Assembly: GCA_018402445.1 (NCBI GenBank)
Contig: JAGYIT010000016.1
Location: forward strand, 306,552-370,551
DNA length: 64,000 bases
Origin: Akkermansiaceae bacterium
GTDB taxonomy: Bacteria > Verrucomicrobiota > Verrucomicrobiia > Verrucomicrobiales > Akkermansiaceae
Direction of reading: 5' to 3'
Shown here: positions 16,998-26,884 of the stretch, in pieces
Layout of the letters: the number at the start of each line of letters is the position of its first letter
Numbering within the stretch: the first letter of the stretch is position 1
Translations under genes and position numbers: made by a program
Notes under the pieces: model-generated
Databases searched by the model: none
Seen by the model: the letters and a program-made list of their open reading frames with translations, nothing else
What the model was told of the DNA's origin: nothing

Positions 16998-18026
16998 ATG
17001 TCAGAACCCAAGCATTTCGTCGGTCTGGATATCGGCGGCTCCACGGTGAAAGCGGTCATCATCGGCCCCGACGGGGAGCAGGTGGGGCCGATTGTGGAGG
17101 TGAAGAGCCTCGTGAAAAACGGCTACGAAGCCACCTTCGGTCAGCTTGATCTCGCGATCGCGGAGCTGTGCGGAAATGCGGGGATCACGGTGGCGGGAAT
17201 CGGCGGGATCGGGCTGGATGTCCCGGCACCCTCCTCAGGCGGTGTGATCTGGGGCAAGGCGAACCTCGGCGATGACTGGGTGGGCACGGACATCTGCGGG
17301 AAACTCAAGGAACACCTCGGCATCCCGGTGACCATGACCAACGATTGCAACGCGGCGGCCGTCGGCGAATACGCGATCCGCAACAAGCACCTCGGCGGGC
17401 TGTTGCTTGTCGCGCCGGGCACAGGTCTGGGCGGCGGCTTTGTGCTGCCGGGCGGGCACCTTTACGAAGGCGCGAACGGCCTTGCGCTCGAGGTCGGCCA
17501 CATTTCAGTGCCTTTCCGCGAGGATGACGGTTCGCTGCCGGACTGCACCTGCGGGCTGAAAGGTTGCCTTGAGGCATGGGTTTCGTTGGTGGCTCTGCGC
17601 CGGAGGCTTGGGATCGAGTTGAAGAAGCCGGAGTGGGAGTTTCATGAACTCAACGAGGATCCCGGAACCATCGAGGAAAAGGCTTTCAAGCTCCGCACGC
17701 TCGCGGAAAACGGCGACGCGCTCGCTATCCAGCTTTTCAAACAGCAGGGCTTCATCCTCGGTTATGGCATCGCGGATCTGGTCCGCGTGTTCGACCCCGG
17801 CCTAGTGGTCATCGGTGGTGGACTGGCCGAGTCGAAATTCCGCGACCAGTTCATGGAGTGGGTGAAAGAAGGTTTCAACGACCGCGCATGGCCGATCTAC
17901 CGCCACAGTCCCATCGAGCCGGAGAAAGCAACGACCGTCTTCCAGTGGGCGGAGGGGGCGACGCCGCCGCATCCATCGGGATGGCCTACACCGCACGCGA
18001 GCTTTTCGCCTAGCCTATGTTCCTGA
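16998..18026 (+). CDS. ROK-family sugar kinase (glucokinase-like), 3' frameshift
   Basis: This ROK-family kinase phosphorylates a hexose with ATP in the cytoplasm. ATP-site LDIGGSTVKA lies near the N terminus; it also has LDVPAP, MTNDCNAAAVGEY, the APGTGLGGGFV loop and the CTCGLKGCLEAW zinc cluster that defines ROK proteins. Met at 16998 is the best start. At a run of five G (17954-17958) the frame goes wrong: one more G would give GDAAASIGMAYTARELFA and a stop at 18011-18013, just before nspC, which is the expected ROK ending. As read, the last ~25 residues are foreign and run into nspC. It may be a sequencing error or a real slippage mutation. Confidence 0.85.
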   Translation: MSEPKHFVGLDIGGSTVKAVIIGPDGEQVGPIVEVKSLVKNGYEATFGQLDLAIAELCGNAGITVAGIGGIGLDVPAPSSGGVIWGKANLGDDWVGTDICGKLKEHLGIPVTMTNDCNAAAVGEYAIRNKHLGGLLLVAPGTGLGGGFVLPGGHLYEGANGLALEVGHISVPFREDDGSLPDCTCGLKGCLEAWVSLVALRRRLGIELKKPEWEFHELNEDPGTIEEKAFKLRTLAENGDALAIQLFKQQGFILGYGIADLVRVFDPGLVVIGGGLAESKFRDQFMEWVKEGFNDRAWPIYRHSPIEPEKATTVFQWAEGATPPHPSGWPTPHASFSPSLCS

Positions 18027-19237
18027 TCTCCATCAAAGCCCTCCGCCGGAACGCCGCGATCCTGCGGGAAACCGCGGATGGCGCGGGCTGCAAGGTCGTG
18101 CTGGCGCAGAAAGGTTTCTCCTGTTGGAAAGCCTACCCCTACATTTCCGGTGAACTCGATGGCTGCTGCGCGTCGGGGCTTTGGGAGGCGCTGCTGGCCC
18201 GCGACCATTTCGGGAAACACATTGTCACCTACTCGCCGGCCTATGACGAGGCGGAGATCGATGAGCTGTTAGAATTTACCCATCACCTTGATTTCAACTC
18301 GCTCTCGCAGTGGTTCCGCTTCCGCGAAAAAATTTTCCAACACCCGCGTTTCCTCTCCGGCGAGGTGCTTTGCGGTCTGCGCATCAACCCCGAGCACTCC
18401 ACCGGCTCCACGCCGATCTACGATCCCTGCGTGCCGGGATCGCGGCTCGGGATCACGGCCGAACAACTCGTTGGCGCGGATCTCACCGGGCTTTCCGGCC
18501 TCCATTTCCACACCCTCTGCGAGCAGGACTCGCCCGATCTGGAAAGCACGCTCAAGGCGGTGGATGAAAAATTCGGCCATCTCCTGCGCAGCGAGCAGTT
18601 CACTTACCTGAACATGGGCGGCGGGCATTGGATCACCAAGCCGTTCTACGATCGCGAGCTTCTCATCCGGCTCGTCCGCGAGGCGCGGGAAAGATACAAC
18701 GTCGAGGTCTGGCTGGAGCCCGGCGAGGCCGTTGCGATCCACACCGGCGTGCTCCGCGCAAAAGTGATGGATGTCTTCGAATCCGCAGGCCACAAGCTCG
18801 CTATCCTCGATGTCTCCGCCACCGCTCACATGCCGGACGTGATCGAGATGCCCTACCGGCCCGATGTGTTTCTCGTCGAAAGGAGCGCGGACATCAGCCC
18901 ACAGCAACCCGCCGTCTCCCTCGATGGAGAAAGCTATCGCCTCGCCGGTGATCCCACCAATCTCCAATCTCCAATCTCCAATCATCAATCTCCCCACGTT
19001 TTCCGCCTCGGCGGGCCGACCTGCCTCGCGGGCGACGTGATCGGAGATTACTCCTTTCCACGCCCCCTCGTGGCCGGAGACATCCTCGTGTTTGACGACA
19101 TGGCGCACTACACGATGGTGAAAACCACGACTTTCAACGGCGTGAAACACCCGCCCATCGCCCTGCTCCACCCGGACGGAAGGCTTGAAACGGTGCGGGA
19201 GTTCGGCTATACTGACTTCCGCGACCGTCTTTCCTGA
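18017..19237 (+). CDS. nspC: carboxynorspermidine decarboxylase
   Basis: This 406-residue PLP enzyme of the alanine-racemase-like fold is the last step of the alternative spermidine pathway, decarboxylating carboxy(nor)spermidine. LAQKGFS near residue 34 supplies the PLP lysine; [17 protein letters not shown] and [12 protein letters not shown] are the NspC motifs. Late [17 protein letters not shown] supplies the second-subunit active-site Cys. A run of CCAATCT words (18957-18990) inserts a short [12 protein letters not shown] segment in frame in a surface region. It starts 4 bp after the repaired stop of the kinase. No carboxynorspermidine dehydrogenase is in the window. Confidence 0.9.
   Translation: MFLISIKALRRNAAILRETADGAGCKVVLAQKGFSCWKAYPYISGELDGCCASGLWEALLARDHFGKHIVTYSPAYDEAEIDELLEFTHHLDFNSLSQWFRFREKIFQHPRFLSGEVLCGLRINPEHSTGSTPIYDPCVPGSRLGITAEQLVGADLTGLSGLHFHTLCEQDSPDLESTLKAVDEKFGHLLRSEQFTYLNMGGGHWITKPFYDRELLIRLVREARERYNVEVWLEPGEAVAIHTGVLRAKVMDVFESAGHKLAILDVSATAHMPDVIEMPYRPDVFLVERSADISPQQPAVSLDGESYRLAGDPTNLQSPISNHQSPHVFRLGGPTCLAGDVIGDYSFPRPLVAGDILVFDDMAHYTMVKTTTFNGVKHPPIALLHPDGRLETVREFGYTDFRDRLS
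18957..18992. repeat. CCAATCT heptamer repeat inside nspC
   Basis: Near-perfect tandem CCAATCT words in frame within the coding sequence, with one degenerate unit (CATCAATCT). The reading frame is kept. Confidence 0.85.
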
Positions 19238-19241
19238 AACC

Positions 19242-20486
19242 ATGCGCCTGTTATTGTTCCTACTCTTCCCCGCCGCGCTCCACGCTCAGATCTACGCGGA
19301 TTTCACCGTCAGCTCCGGAGGCTCGCAGCTGGGCACGTTCCGCGTCCTCCTGGAACACGAAAAAGCCCCGCGCACCTGCGCGAACTTCATCGGCCTCGCA
19401 TCGGGGAAACGGCCGTGGATCGATGTCACGAACGGCGCGGTGCGAACCAACACCCCCTACTACGACGGTCTCACTTTCCACCGCCTAATCCATAATTTCG
19501 TGATCCAGGGCGGCTCGCCGAACGGGCAGGGCAATGATGGGCCGGGTTACACGATCCTCGACGAATACCATCCCGATCTCCGCCACTCCTCGGATTACGT
19601 GCTCTCGATGGCGAAATCGAATTTCCCCAACACGGGGGGCTCGCAGTTTTTTATTACGCTCAGGGCGACACCGGAACTCAACGACAAGCATTCGGTGTTC
19701 GGGAGGGTCATTGACGGCACGGCGATCATCGATGGCTTCAAGAACTCCGCGCTTTTCCCCACCGGAGGCGGTGACAAGCCGGTGACCCCGATCATCATGG
19801 ATTCCGTGGTCATCTCCGGCCCGAGTTATGCGGGATTCGACCTAACCGCCGCGTCCCTGCGGCTGCCGCATGTCGGCGGCACGGACATGCAGATCACGAG
19901 GAACGCTGCGGAGGCCACCATGACCGCCAACTTCGACCGCCAGCCGAAGACGGATTACATGTTCCTGCAATCGCCGGATCTCGCGGCATGGTCGGTGCTG
20001 CGCCACATCCTGAGCCTCGATTTCGAGGAGAATCATTCGCTCATCATCACCTCAAGGCCCGAGCCTTCCTATTTCCTGAATCTCACCACCGTAGGCTACG
20101 GCCAGATCCCGAACGCGCCCGGCGACCTCGTGGAGGGTATCAAAATCCTGAGAGTGAAATTCGTCAGCGGGGAATACCTGGACATGGCCTTCGACGGGAT
20201 GGGCGAGGGGAGTTGGTTTGATTCCGGATCGAACGCCACGGGGCCGATCACTTTCACGAACTGGGAGGATCAGGCGGGGGAAACGGGTGTCATCGAAAAC
20301 TCATCCTCCATACCATTCGCCATCCCGCTGGGATTTCTCGGCGTCACGCTCGGCGGCTTCTTCGGCCCGGGGGATGACCTCAAACTCCGCACTTGGCTGT
20401 CATTCCACACCGAGACGACCGGTTGGCTGGAGGAGACCAGCGACGGCCCTGTGAACCGCTTCTCCTTCGAAATCCTTTCAAACTAA
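19242..20486 (+). CDS. secreted cyclophilin-type peptidyl-prolyl isomerase with extra C-terminal domain
   Basis: This 414-residue protein starts with a signal peptide ([16 protein letters not shown]). A cyclophilin domain follows to about residue 195: [32 protein letters not shown] and HSVFGRV hold the proline-site residues. It should catalyse cis-trans isomerisation of prolyl bonds outside the cytoplasm. The last ~215 residues are of a kind I do not recognise, with strand-rich stretches and a repeated pattern of aromatic and Gly residues. It starts 4 bp after nspC. The upstream in-frame extension lies inside nspC and was rejected. Confidence 0.85.
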   Translation: MRLLLFLLFPAALHAQIYADFTVSSGGSQLGTFRVLLEHEKAPRTCANFIGLASGKRPWIDVTNGAVRTNTPYYDGLTFHRLIHNFVIQGGSPNGQGNDGPGYTILDEYHPDLRHSSDYVLSMAKSNFPNTGGSQFFITLRATPELNDKHSVFGRVIDGTAIIDGFKNSALFPTGGGDKPVTPIIMDSVVISGPSYAGFDLTAASLRLPHVGGTDMQITRNAAEATMTANFDRQPKTDYMFLQSPDLAAWSVLRHILSLDFEENHSLIITSRPEPSYFLNLTTVGYGQIPNAPGDLVEGIKILRVKFVSGEYLDMAFDGMGEGSWFDSGSNATGPITFTNWEDQAGETGVIENSSSIPFAIPLGFLGVTLGGFFGPGDDLKLRTWLSFHTETTGWLEETSDGPVNRFSFEILSN

Positions 20487-20547
20487 ATTTGACAGGGGAG
20501 GGGTCTTGTCGCTTGCGCGGGTCGAATCCCCGGCCTAACCTTAGCCC

Positions 20548-20811
20548 ATGAACATTCTACAATTTGCCCTCATCGGTCCGATCGGCGGCCCGGAAATGAT
20601 CATGATTTTCATCGTGATCCTGCTGCTTTTCGGGGCGAAGAAACTGCCGGAACTCGCTCGCGGTGTCGGCAAGAGCATGGGTGAATTCAAGAAGGCTCGC
20701 GAAGAGTTCGAGCGCGAGATCACCCGCTCCGAGGAGGAAGTCCGCCGCGACGAGCGCGCCAAGGAAGCCAGCCTGAAGGCCGCTCCCGGCAAGGAATCCA
20801 CCGAGGTTTGA
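20548..20811 (+). CDS. tatA: Sec-independent translocase subunit TatA
   Basis: This 87-residue protein has one N-terminal membrane helix (about residues 16-30) and the FGAKKLPELARGVGKSMGEFKKA amphipathic helix that defines TatA/TatE. A charged tail follows. TatA forms the pore that carries folded proteins with twin-arginine signals. No tatB or tatC is in the window, so it is likely a stand-alone tatA. Confidence 0.9.
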   Translation: MNILQFALIGPIGGPEMIMIFIVILLLFGAKKLPELARGVGKSMGEFKKAREEFEREITRSEEEVRRDERAKEASLKAAPGKESTEV

Positions 20812-20831
20812 GCCGCCGAAACGCCCTGCCG

Positions 20832-21800
20832 ATGAGGACGCGCCCCGGCAGCACGCCTTTTCTATCCGCCGTCCTTCTCACGGTCGCGTTCGGCGCTTCT
20901 GTATTCTTTTTCCGCCACGCTGAAACACCGCCGTGGGATCGCGTCGAGGCCTCCGCCCCCGGCGCGCCAGTTGTCGCCAGCGTCGCCTCCGATCAGGTTT
21001 CGGAGGAATTCACGCCCTTCACCTTCATCGCCTACAACGTGAAGAATTGGCTTGTTTCCAACCAAGCCCCCGAAAAAAAAGCGGAATCGAAGGCTGCGAT
21101 CATCGAGTTGCTCGTGGTCGGGGATCCGGATGTCGTCGGCCTGTCGGAAATTGGCTCCACGAAGGATGTGGCGGAGATTCAGGCGATGCTCAAGGCGGCG
21201 GGGGTCGATCTCCCGCACTTCCACCATAGCGGCGGTGTGGATCGTGTGCGCCACCTCGCTCTGCTTTCACGCTTCCCCATCCGTTCCACGGAAAACCCCG
21301 ATCTGCGGCTGCCCGGGATGGAGCAATCCATGCAGCGCGGCATCTTGGATGCGACCCTGGACATCGGCGGACGCCCCGTGCGCTTCATCGGGCTGCACCT
21401 GAAATCAAAACGTAAGGTGCCGGATTTCGATGAGGCCGCGCTCAGATTTGCGGAGGCGCAGCACGCGCGGCGTCACCTCGATGTCATTCTCGCGGGGGAA
21501 GCCGGCGCGGCGGTGGTGGCTTACGGCGATTTCAACGACACCACCCGCAGCCGCAGCACGCGCGCGATCTACGGGACTTATCGCACTCCCGGCTACATGT
21601 CTCCCGTCCATGTCAGCGACAGCCGCGGTGAGAAATGGACTTACCGCTACGCCGTGGAGGACGCCTACACGCGCATCGATTTCGTGACAGTCTCCGCCGG
21701 GCTGCGACGACATGCGAAAAAGAACAAGTCCCGCATCATTGACGATCCGCTGTGGGATACCGCCTCCGACCACCGACCGGTGCTTGTGAGATTTGAGTGA
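20832..21800 (+). CDS. exported endonuclease/exonuclease/phosphatase-family protein
   Basis: This 322-residue protein has an N-terminal hydrophobic signal or anchor (PFLSAVLLTVAFGASVFFF). The EEP catalytic set is present: Asn in AYNVKN, Glu in LSEIGS, His in GLHLKS, GDFND, Asp in YTRIDF and the SDHRP motif. The family hydrolyses phosphodiester bonds in nucleic acids or phospholipids; the substrate here is unknown. ATG 20832 was preferred over a TTG at 20808 that overlaps tatA. Confidence 0.8.
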   Translation: MRTRPGSTPFLSAVLLTVAFGASVFFFRHAETPPWDRVEASAPGAPVVASVASDQVSEEFTPFTFIAYNVKNWLVSNQAPEKKAESKAAIIELLVVGDPDVVGLSEIGSTKDVAEIQAMLKAAGVDLPHFHHSGGVDRVRHLALLSRFPIRSTENPDLRLPGMEQSMQRGILDATLDIGGRPVRFIGLHLKSKRKVPDFDEAALRFAEAQHARRHLDVILAGEAGAAVVAYGDFNDTTRSRSTRAIYGTYRTPGYMSPVHVSDSRGEKWTYRYAVEDAYTRIDFVTVSAGLRRHAKKNKSRIIDDPLWDTASDHRPVLVRFE

Positions 21801-21806
21801 GTGCCT

Positions 21807-23855
21807 TCAGAGACCTTCCTCGTCATCCCCGACGAAGCCCTCGCTGACCTCCTCGTCGTCCACCGGAATTGCCCTTTGTATTTCCTCGAAATCGGGCTCC
21901 ACCAACGTATCGGGATCCTCCACCGGGATCGCCCGCAATACGTCACTTTCATCCGAGCCGTCCTCACCCTCGGGCACCACCACCAGGGCTTTCATTGGCG
22001 GGGCGATGATGTCCTTAATGTCGTCTTTGAGCGGCTCGAAAAAGTTCCGGACCATCGGCGCGGCCATGCGTCCGCCGGATACCTTCTGCCCGGGTTTTCC
22101 CTCATAGAGGACGGCGAAGGCGTAGCGCGGGTTGTCGTGCGGCAGGAAACCCGCGAACCACGCCAGCCGCTGGTTGAGGCGCGGTGGCCCCCATTGCGCG
22201 GTGCCCGTTTTCCCTGCGAGCGTTGTGTAGCTTAAGTTTCCGCTGCTGCCCGTCCCGCCGCCGCCCGAGACGACATCGCGCATCCCGTCGCGGACGATCT
22301 CCACGGAGACCGGATCCACCCCCAGCCAGTTTTTCCGCTCCGGCACCATCGATCGGACAACCCTGCCGCGAGTGTCCTGGATCTGGGAAACGAGGGAAAG
22401 CTTCGGCAGTGCGCCGCCGTTGCCGATGCCCGCCATCAGTTGCGCGACCTGTAACGGCGAGGCCAGCAGACTGCCTTGGCCGATGGACATGTTCGCGGTG
22501 TCGCCGTTGAGGATGCGGCGCTTCTCGTTTTTCAGCATCCACTCGTTGGTCGGCACCAGCCCCGGGGTCTCCCCGATCAGCGGCAGCCCCGATCTCTCGC
22601 CCATACCGAGGCGGCGTGAGAGGCTCAGGAAAACCTCCGGGCCGGTGTCGATACCGACCTGGTAGAACCACACATTGTTTGACCTAGCGAGCGCCCTGCG
22701 CACATCGATGTTGCCTTCCGGCGTTTTCGACCAGTTCCGGAAGGTGTGGTTGCCGATGCGGATCGACGCGGGGCAGTTCACCGTCGAGCGCTCGGTCACG
22801 ATGCCTGCGTTGAGCGCGGCGAGCGCGACCACCGGCTTGTAGGCAGACGCGGGCGGGTAGGCGGATTGGAAGGCGCGACCAAAGAGAGGCGTGCCGGGTT
22901 CTTCCTGCAATGCCTTGAAATCCTCCTCACCGATGCCGGGGATGAAACGGTTCAGGTCGAAGCTCGGCCGCGAGGCCATCACCAGCACCTCGCCGGTGAC
23001 CACATCCAGCACCACGAAGGCGCCTCGCTCGCAGCCTTTCAGCAGGACGCTTTCCGCTAGCTTCTGCCATTTCAGGTTCAGGCTGGTCACCACGGTGCCG
23101 CCGGGGCGGGGGCGCTTCACCTGCTCCTCGAGGAGTTTATTGCCTTTCTCATCAAACAGCAGCCGCTTCATCCCGGGGACGCCGGTCAGCTCGCGGTCAA
23201 AAAGCTTTTCCAGTCCCGCCCGCCCCTCGCTCTCCTCCCACAGCGGCTCGTTGTAATTGATCGGCCCGGTCGGGAGTTTCCCCACGCTGCCCGAGTAGCC
23301 GATGATGTGCGCGGCCAGCGATTCGTGCGGGTAGCTGCGGCGGTAAACGGGCTGGAGCACCAGCCCGGATCCGAGATTCGGCTCGATCCTCTTCGCCTCC
23401 TCCGCGCCCAACTGCCCGCTCACATAAAGCGGCAGCCAGCGGCGGTGGCGGTAATGGTTGTAGAGTTCGTCGTCGGTCTTTCCGGAAAAACCTTTCACCT
23501 GACCCTCGATCCTCGCGAGCCGCGTCCGCGCCCAGCGGATGACATACTCGCGTTCCACGTCCTGGAACTGCTCGAACTGCAGCGCCACCTGATAGGCGAC
23601 CTCGTTCTGCGCGAGCGGCTCACCTTCCCGATCCACGATCTGCCCGCGCGGCGCAGGGATTTTCAGCGCGATCGTCCGTGCATCCCTACGTGTCAGAATC
23701 GACCCGTCGCTCGCGGAAGGCAGGCCGTCAGTCGTCGCGAGTGCGGCGGGAGCAGCCACGTTCACAGGCTCCGAGGGCGCGCCGCTTAGCGCTTGGGCGT
23801 GGAGTGCGCCGGAACCCATCAGGGCGGCGATTAGAATTCCGGACTTCCTGAGCAC
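21807..23855 (-). CDS. mrdA: penicillin-binding protein 2, peptidoglycan transpeptidase
   Basis: This ~682-residue class B penicillin-binding protein cross-links cell-wall peptide during elongation. The dimerisation region is followed by the transpeptidase domain with SxxK (YPPASAYKPV), SxN (RSNNVWFY) and KTG (LAGKTGTAQWG). The start is uncertain; GTG 23855 gives VLRKSGILIAALMGSGALHAQ, a hydrophobic N terminus that looks more like a cleaved signal than the usual anchor, and it avoids overlapping dus. The C terminus is a long acidic tail rich in Asp and Glu. No rodA/mreBCD genes are nearby. Confidence 0.9.
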   Translation of the reverse strand: MLRKSGILIAALMGSGALHAQALSGAPSEPVNVAAPAALATTDGLPSASDGSILTRRDARTIALKIPAPRGQIVDREGEPLAQNEVAYQVALQFEQFQDVEREYVIRWARTRLARIEGQVKGFSGKTDDELYNHYRHRRWLPLYVSGQLGAEEAKRIEPNLGSGLVLQPVYRRSYPHESLAAHIIGYSGSVGKLPTGPINYNEPLWEESEGRAGLEKLFDRELTGVPGMKRLLFDEKGNKLLEEQVKRPRPGGTVVTSLNLKWQKLAESVLLKGCERGAFVVLDVVTGEVLVMASRPSFDLNRFIPGIGEEDFKALQEEPGTPLFGRAFQSAYPPASAYKPVVALAALNAGIVTERSTVNCPASIRIGNHTFRNWSKTPEGNIDVRRALARSNNVWFYQVGIDTGPEVFLSLSRRLGMGERSGLPLIGETPGLVPTNEWMLKNEKRRILNGDTANMSIGQGSLLASPLQVAQLMAGIGNGGALPKLSLVSQIQDTRGRVVRSMVPERKNWLGVDPVSVEIVRDGMRDVVSGGGGTGSSGNLSYTTLAGKTGTAQWGPPRLNQRLAWFAGFLPHDNPRYAFAVLYEGKPGQKVSGGRMAAPMVRNFFEPLKDDIKDIIAPPMKALVVVPEGEDGSDESDVLRAIPVEDPDTLVEPDFEEIQRAIPVDDEEVSEGFVGDDEEGL

Positions 23856-23893
23856 GCTGGAAAATATCGCCGCCGGATCGCTATGGCAACCTC

Positions 23894-24871
23894 TCAATGC
23901 GCCGCGAGCTCTTCCACACAGGCCACCGAATTCACCTGACAAAGCCGCTGCCTCAGATCCTTCGCGCCGGGGAAACCCTTGCAATAGGCCATCAGCCGCC
24001 CGCGCATCGCCGTCAGCGTCTGGCGCTCATTTCCATACCTACCGCTCTCCACCGCCATCCGACAATGGCGCAGGATCAGCTCCCACCGCTCGTCGAGCGG
24101 CACCGGCTCCATCACCTCGCCGGTTTCCAGGAAATATTTCGCCTCGCGAAACACCCAGGGATTCTGCATCGCCGCGCGGCCTATCATTACGCCGCTGACC
24201 GCCGTTTCCCGCTTCCGTTTCGCCAGATCCGCGCCGGTGGCGATGTCGCCGTTGCCGATCACTGGCACACCCACCGCCCGCGCCACCGCATCGATGGTTT
24301 CCCAATCCGCCTCGCCGCTGTAGCCCTGCGCCCGCGTCCGCCCGTGCACCGCGATCGCCCGCATCCCGCAATCCTCCAACGTCTTCGCAACCTCCACCGC
24401 GTTCACCGAATCCGCATCCCAGCCGATCCGGATTTTTGCCGTCACCGGCACATCCATCCCCACCGCCTTCGCCACGCCCTCCGCCACGCTGGCCAGCAAC
24501 GGGCAATCGCGCAGCAGCGAGGAACCGCCGTTGCGGGAAACCACCTTGTTCACCGGGCAGCCGAAATTGATGTCGATGAAATCCGGCACCCGCCCGGCGA
24601 GACCCTTGTCGATGATCTTCCGCGCCGCCTCGCCCATGCGCGCGCCGTCCGCGCCGAAAAGCTGCACGCCCACCGGCCGCTGCTCCTCATCGAACTCCGT
24701 GTATTTCCGCGTCCGCTCGTCCGCCTGTATGATCCCCTCCGCGCTTACGAACTCCGTGACCATCACATCCGCGCCCATCCCCTTGCAGATCCTGCGGAAA
24801 ATCAAATCCGTCACCCCCGCCATCGGCGCGAGATACAAGGGGAACTTCCCGTCTGAAAACCAGTGCAACAC
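23894..24871 (-). CDS. dusB: tRNA-dihydrouridine synthase (DusB-like)
   Basis: This 325-residue flavoenzyme reduces uridines in the D-loop of tRNA. The FMN barrel starts APMAGVTDLIFRRI, the catalytic Cys105 lies in NFGCPVNKV, HGRTRAQGYSG follows, and GNGDIATGAD is the phosphate-binding end. Overall length and motifs fit the DusB/NifR3 group. It lies upstream of mrdA in the same direction with a short gap. Confidence 0.9.
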   Translation of the reverse strand: MLHWFSDGKFPLYLAPMAGVTDLIFRRICKGMGADVMVTEFVSAEGIIQADERTRKYTEFDEEQRPVGVQLFGADGARMGEAARKIIDKGLAGRVPDFIDINFGCPVNKVVSRNGGSSLLRDCPLLASVAEGVAKAVGMDVPVTAKIRIGWDADSVNAVEVAKTLEDCGMRAIAVHGRTRAQGYSGEADWETIDAVARAVGVPVIGNGDIATGADLAKRKRETAVSGVMIGRAAMQNPWVFREAKYFLETGEVMEPVPLDERWELILRHCRMAVESGRYGNERQTLTAMRGRLMAYCKGFPGAKDLRQRLCQVNSVACVEELAAH

Positions 24872-25146
24872 GCCCGCACCGTAACACGCGGGTCAATCCA
24901 TTGCGAAGACCGGAAAATACACCCGGCGCACACTCATCGGGCAGCGCTTTCATGCCAAGGCCTTCATGGCGGATTCGGATCTCTCCGGTCTGCCCGCCGT
25001 GCGCCAATGGGCAGGCGATGCGCGGCGATCAGGGGGATGAGGAGGAGAAACCTGAGCATGGCTGATGAAACCCGCGGCGGACCGGGCACGGGAAGCCCCG
25101 AATAAGCGGGGTTGATTCGCCCGCGCGGCGCGGTGATGCTCCGCGC
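24872..25146. other. intergenic region between dusB and bcp
   Basis: This 275-bp divergent spacer should hold promoters for both genes. I see no convincing coding region; a minus-strand frame from about 25060 to 24964 begins like a signal peptide (MLRFLLLIPLIAAH) but stops after ~32 codons and has no family support. Confidence 0.5.
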
Positions 25147-25611
25147 ATGAAACCGAAGGTTGGCGAGATGGCACCGGACTTCACCGCAACGGTGGTGGAC
25201 GGCGAAACGGAGACGGAACTCACGCTCTCCTCCCTGCGCGGGGAGACGGTGGTGCTGGTGTTTTACCCGAAAGACAGCACGCCGGGCTGCACGATCCAGG
25301 CCTGCTCGCTGCGCGACCATTGGGCGAATCTCAAGGGCAAGGCGCGCGTCTTCGGCGTCAGCGCGGACGGCGCGGCGAGCCATAGGAAATTCATTTCCAA
25401 CCGGCAGCTTCCTTACCCGCTCATCGCCGATCCCGACAAAGCGGTCTGCGGGGCTTTCGGTGTCTGGGTGGGGAAATCCATGATGGGGAAAAAGTTCATG
25501 GGCGTGGAGCGCAGCACCTTCGTGATCGCACCGGATGGGCGCATCCAGGCGGTGCTCGAAAAGGTCTCGCCCCTGGGCCACACGGAAAAACTCCTGAAAA
25601 TTCTCGGATGA
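25147..25611 (+). CDS. bcp: thioredoxin-dependent peroxiredoxin, Bcp/PrxQ type
   Basis: This 154-residue peroxiredoxin reduces hydroperoxides with electrons from thioredoxin. The PKDSTPGCTIQAC motif gives the peroxidatic Cys48 and a resolving Cys53 five residues later, the usual Bcp arrangement. The stop overlaps the next gene start (ATGA), so translation is probably coupled. Confidence 0.92.
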   Translation: MKPKVGEMAPDFTATVVDGETETELTLSSLRGETVVLVFYPKDSTPGCTIQACSLRDHWANLKGKARVFGVSADGAASHRKFISNRQLPYPLIADPDKAVCGAFGVWVGKSMMGKKFMGVERSTFVIAPDGRIQAVLEKVSPLGHTEKLLKILG

Positions 25612-26066
25612 GCGGAAAACGGCAGGCACGGGATCATCCTCACATCGGGCTCGCGGTTCTCGCCGCCGGAGCGATGGCGCTGGGCCTCGCGGCGGGGCTG
25701 CGTTTCCTCGGCCTGATCGAGAAAATCGACGGCGTCTTGGAAAACGTGTTTTCACCGGAGGGCATCGCACCGCCGCCCAATGCCCTCAGTCATATCGTGC
25801 TGTGGGGCGGCTCCGCGCTGCTCGCTTTCATCCTCCCCGCCGTCATCCTGAACGTCCCCGGCCTCTGGCGCAGGCTGGTGATCTGGGGGCTCACTCTCGC
25901 GCTTACCTTCGCGTGGGTTCCCGTGCTAATGCTGGCCGCACACAAGCCCGAGATCGGGGTGGCGCTGGTCGCCGTCCTATGGTCGGGTTTCTGCGCCATC
26001 TTCTACACCACCAACCACGTCCTGCCCGTGGACAAACCCCAATCTACCAACCATGGCGCGAGCTGA
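25608..26066 (+). CDS. hypothetical membrane protein
   Basis: This 152-residue protein has about four hydrophobic segments (HIGLAVLAAGAMALGLAAGL, then three more between residues 60 and 140) and a short polar tail. I do not recognise the family. It overlaps bcp by 4 bp and recR by 14 bp, so the three genes form one unit. Confidence 0.7.
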   Translation: MSGKRQARDHPHIGLAVLAAGAMALGLAAGLRFLGLIEKIDGVLENVFSPEGIAPPPNALSHIVLWGGSALLAFILPAVILNVPGLWRRLVIWGLTLALTFAWVPVLMLAAHKPEIGVALVAVLWSGFCAIFYTTNHVLPVDKPQSTNHGAS

Positions 26067-26658
26067 TTTTCCCATCCCCGTCCGAGCACTCATCGACGAG
26101 CTGAAACGTCTGCCCGGCATCGGCCCGCGCAGCGCCGAGCGCATGGCCGTCTGGCTCCTCCAGAACCCAAAGGCCGAGCCGAAAGTCCTCGCCGAGGCGC
26201 TGGTCGAGGCGGAGGGGGAAATCATCGCCTGCCCCACCTGCGGGTTTTTCGCCACCCGCGAAAACTGCGGCATCTGCGACGACCCGAAGCGCGACGACTC
26301 CATCCTCTGCGTCGTCGAGCAGGCCACCGATGTGATCCCGCTGGAGCGGTCCGGTGCTTTCAAAGGCCGCTATCATTGCCTCGGCGGGAAACTCTCGCCC
26401 CTCGACCGCGTTTCCCCCGAAGACCTCAACATCCCCTCACTCATGCGGCGCGTGGAAAACGGCGGCGGCATGGAAATCATTCTCGCCCTCGGCGCGGACG
26501 TGGAGGGCGAGGCGACCTCAAACTACCTCGCCGACATGATGCGCGGAAAACCCGTGAAGCTCACCCGCATCGCCCAAGGGCTCCCCGCCGGCGGCGGACT
26601 CGAGCACGCCGACGAGCTCACACTGATCCGGGCCTTGCAGGGACGCAGGGATTTTTGA
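26053..26658 (+). CDS. recR: recombination mediator RecR
   Basis: This 201-residue RecR acts with RecF/RecO to load RecA on gapped DNA. A helix-hairpin-helix (LPGIGPRSAERMA), a C4 zinc finger (CPTCGFFATRENCGIC) and a Toprim domain (ILCVVEQATDVIPLER) appear in order, and the length is normal. It is last in the bcp-membrane protein-recR unit and is followed by a terminator-like hairpin. Confidence 0.95.
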   Translation: MARADFPIPVRALIDELKRLPGIGPRSAERMAVWLLQNPKAEPKVLAEALVEAEGEIIACPTCGFFATRENCGICDDPKRDDSILCVVEQATDVIPLERSGAFKGRYHCLGGKLSPLDRVSPEDLNIPSLMRRVENGGGMEIILALGADVEGEATSNYLADMMRGKPVKLTRIAQGLPAGGGLEHADELTLIRALQGRRDF

Positions 26659-26668
26659 GGGAACAAGA

Positions 26669-26699
26669 CCCTCGCGGTCCACACGGCGCGAGGGCTTTT
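26669..26699 (+). terminator. terminator after recR
   Basis: CCCTCGCG pairs with CGCGAGGG around a 10-nt loop and is followed by CTTTT. It lies 10 bp after the recR stop. Confidence 0.75.
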
Positions 26700-26884
26700 G
26701 GGCGGTGCTGCGCTCCTCCGGGGAAATCACCAGCCCACCTCAACGGTTGCCGACTCATCACGGCCTCAGTTTTTGCCGCAGGGACTCAATTCGCGGGAAA
26801 GCCTCTCGGAAAGGCTCAGCGTCCGGTTGGACTGCAGGGCTGATCACTCCACCTCATCCCTGTCGGCCGCTCAGACTACGGCGT

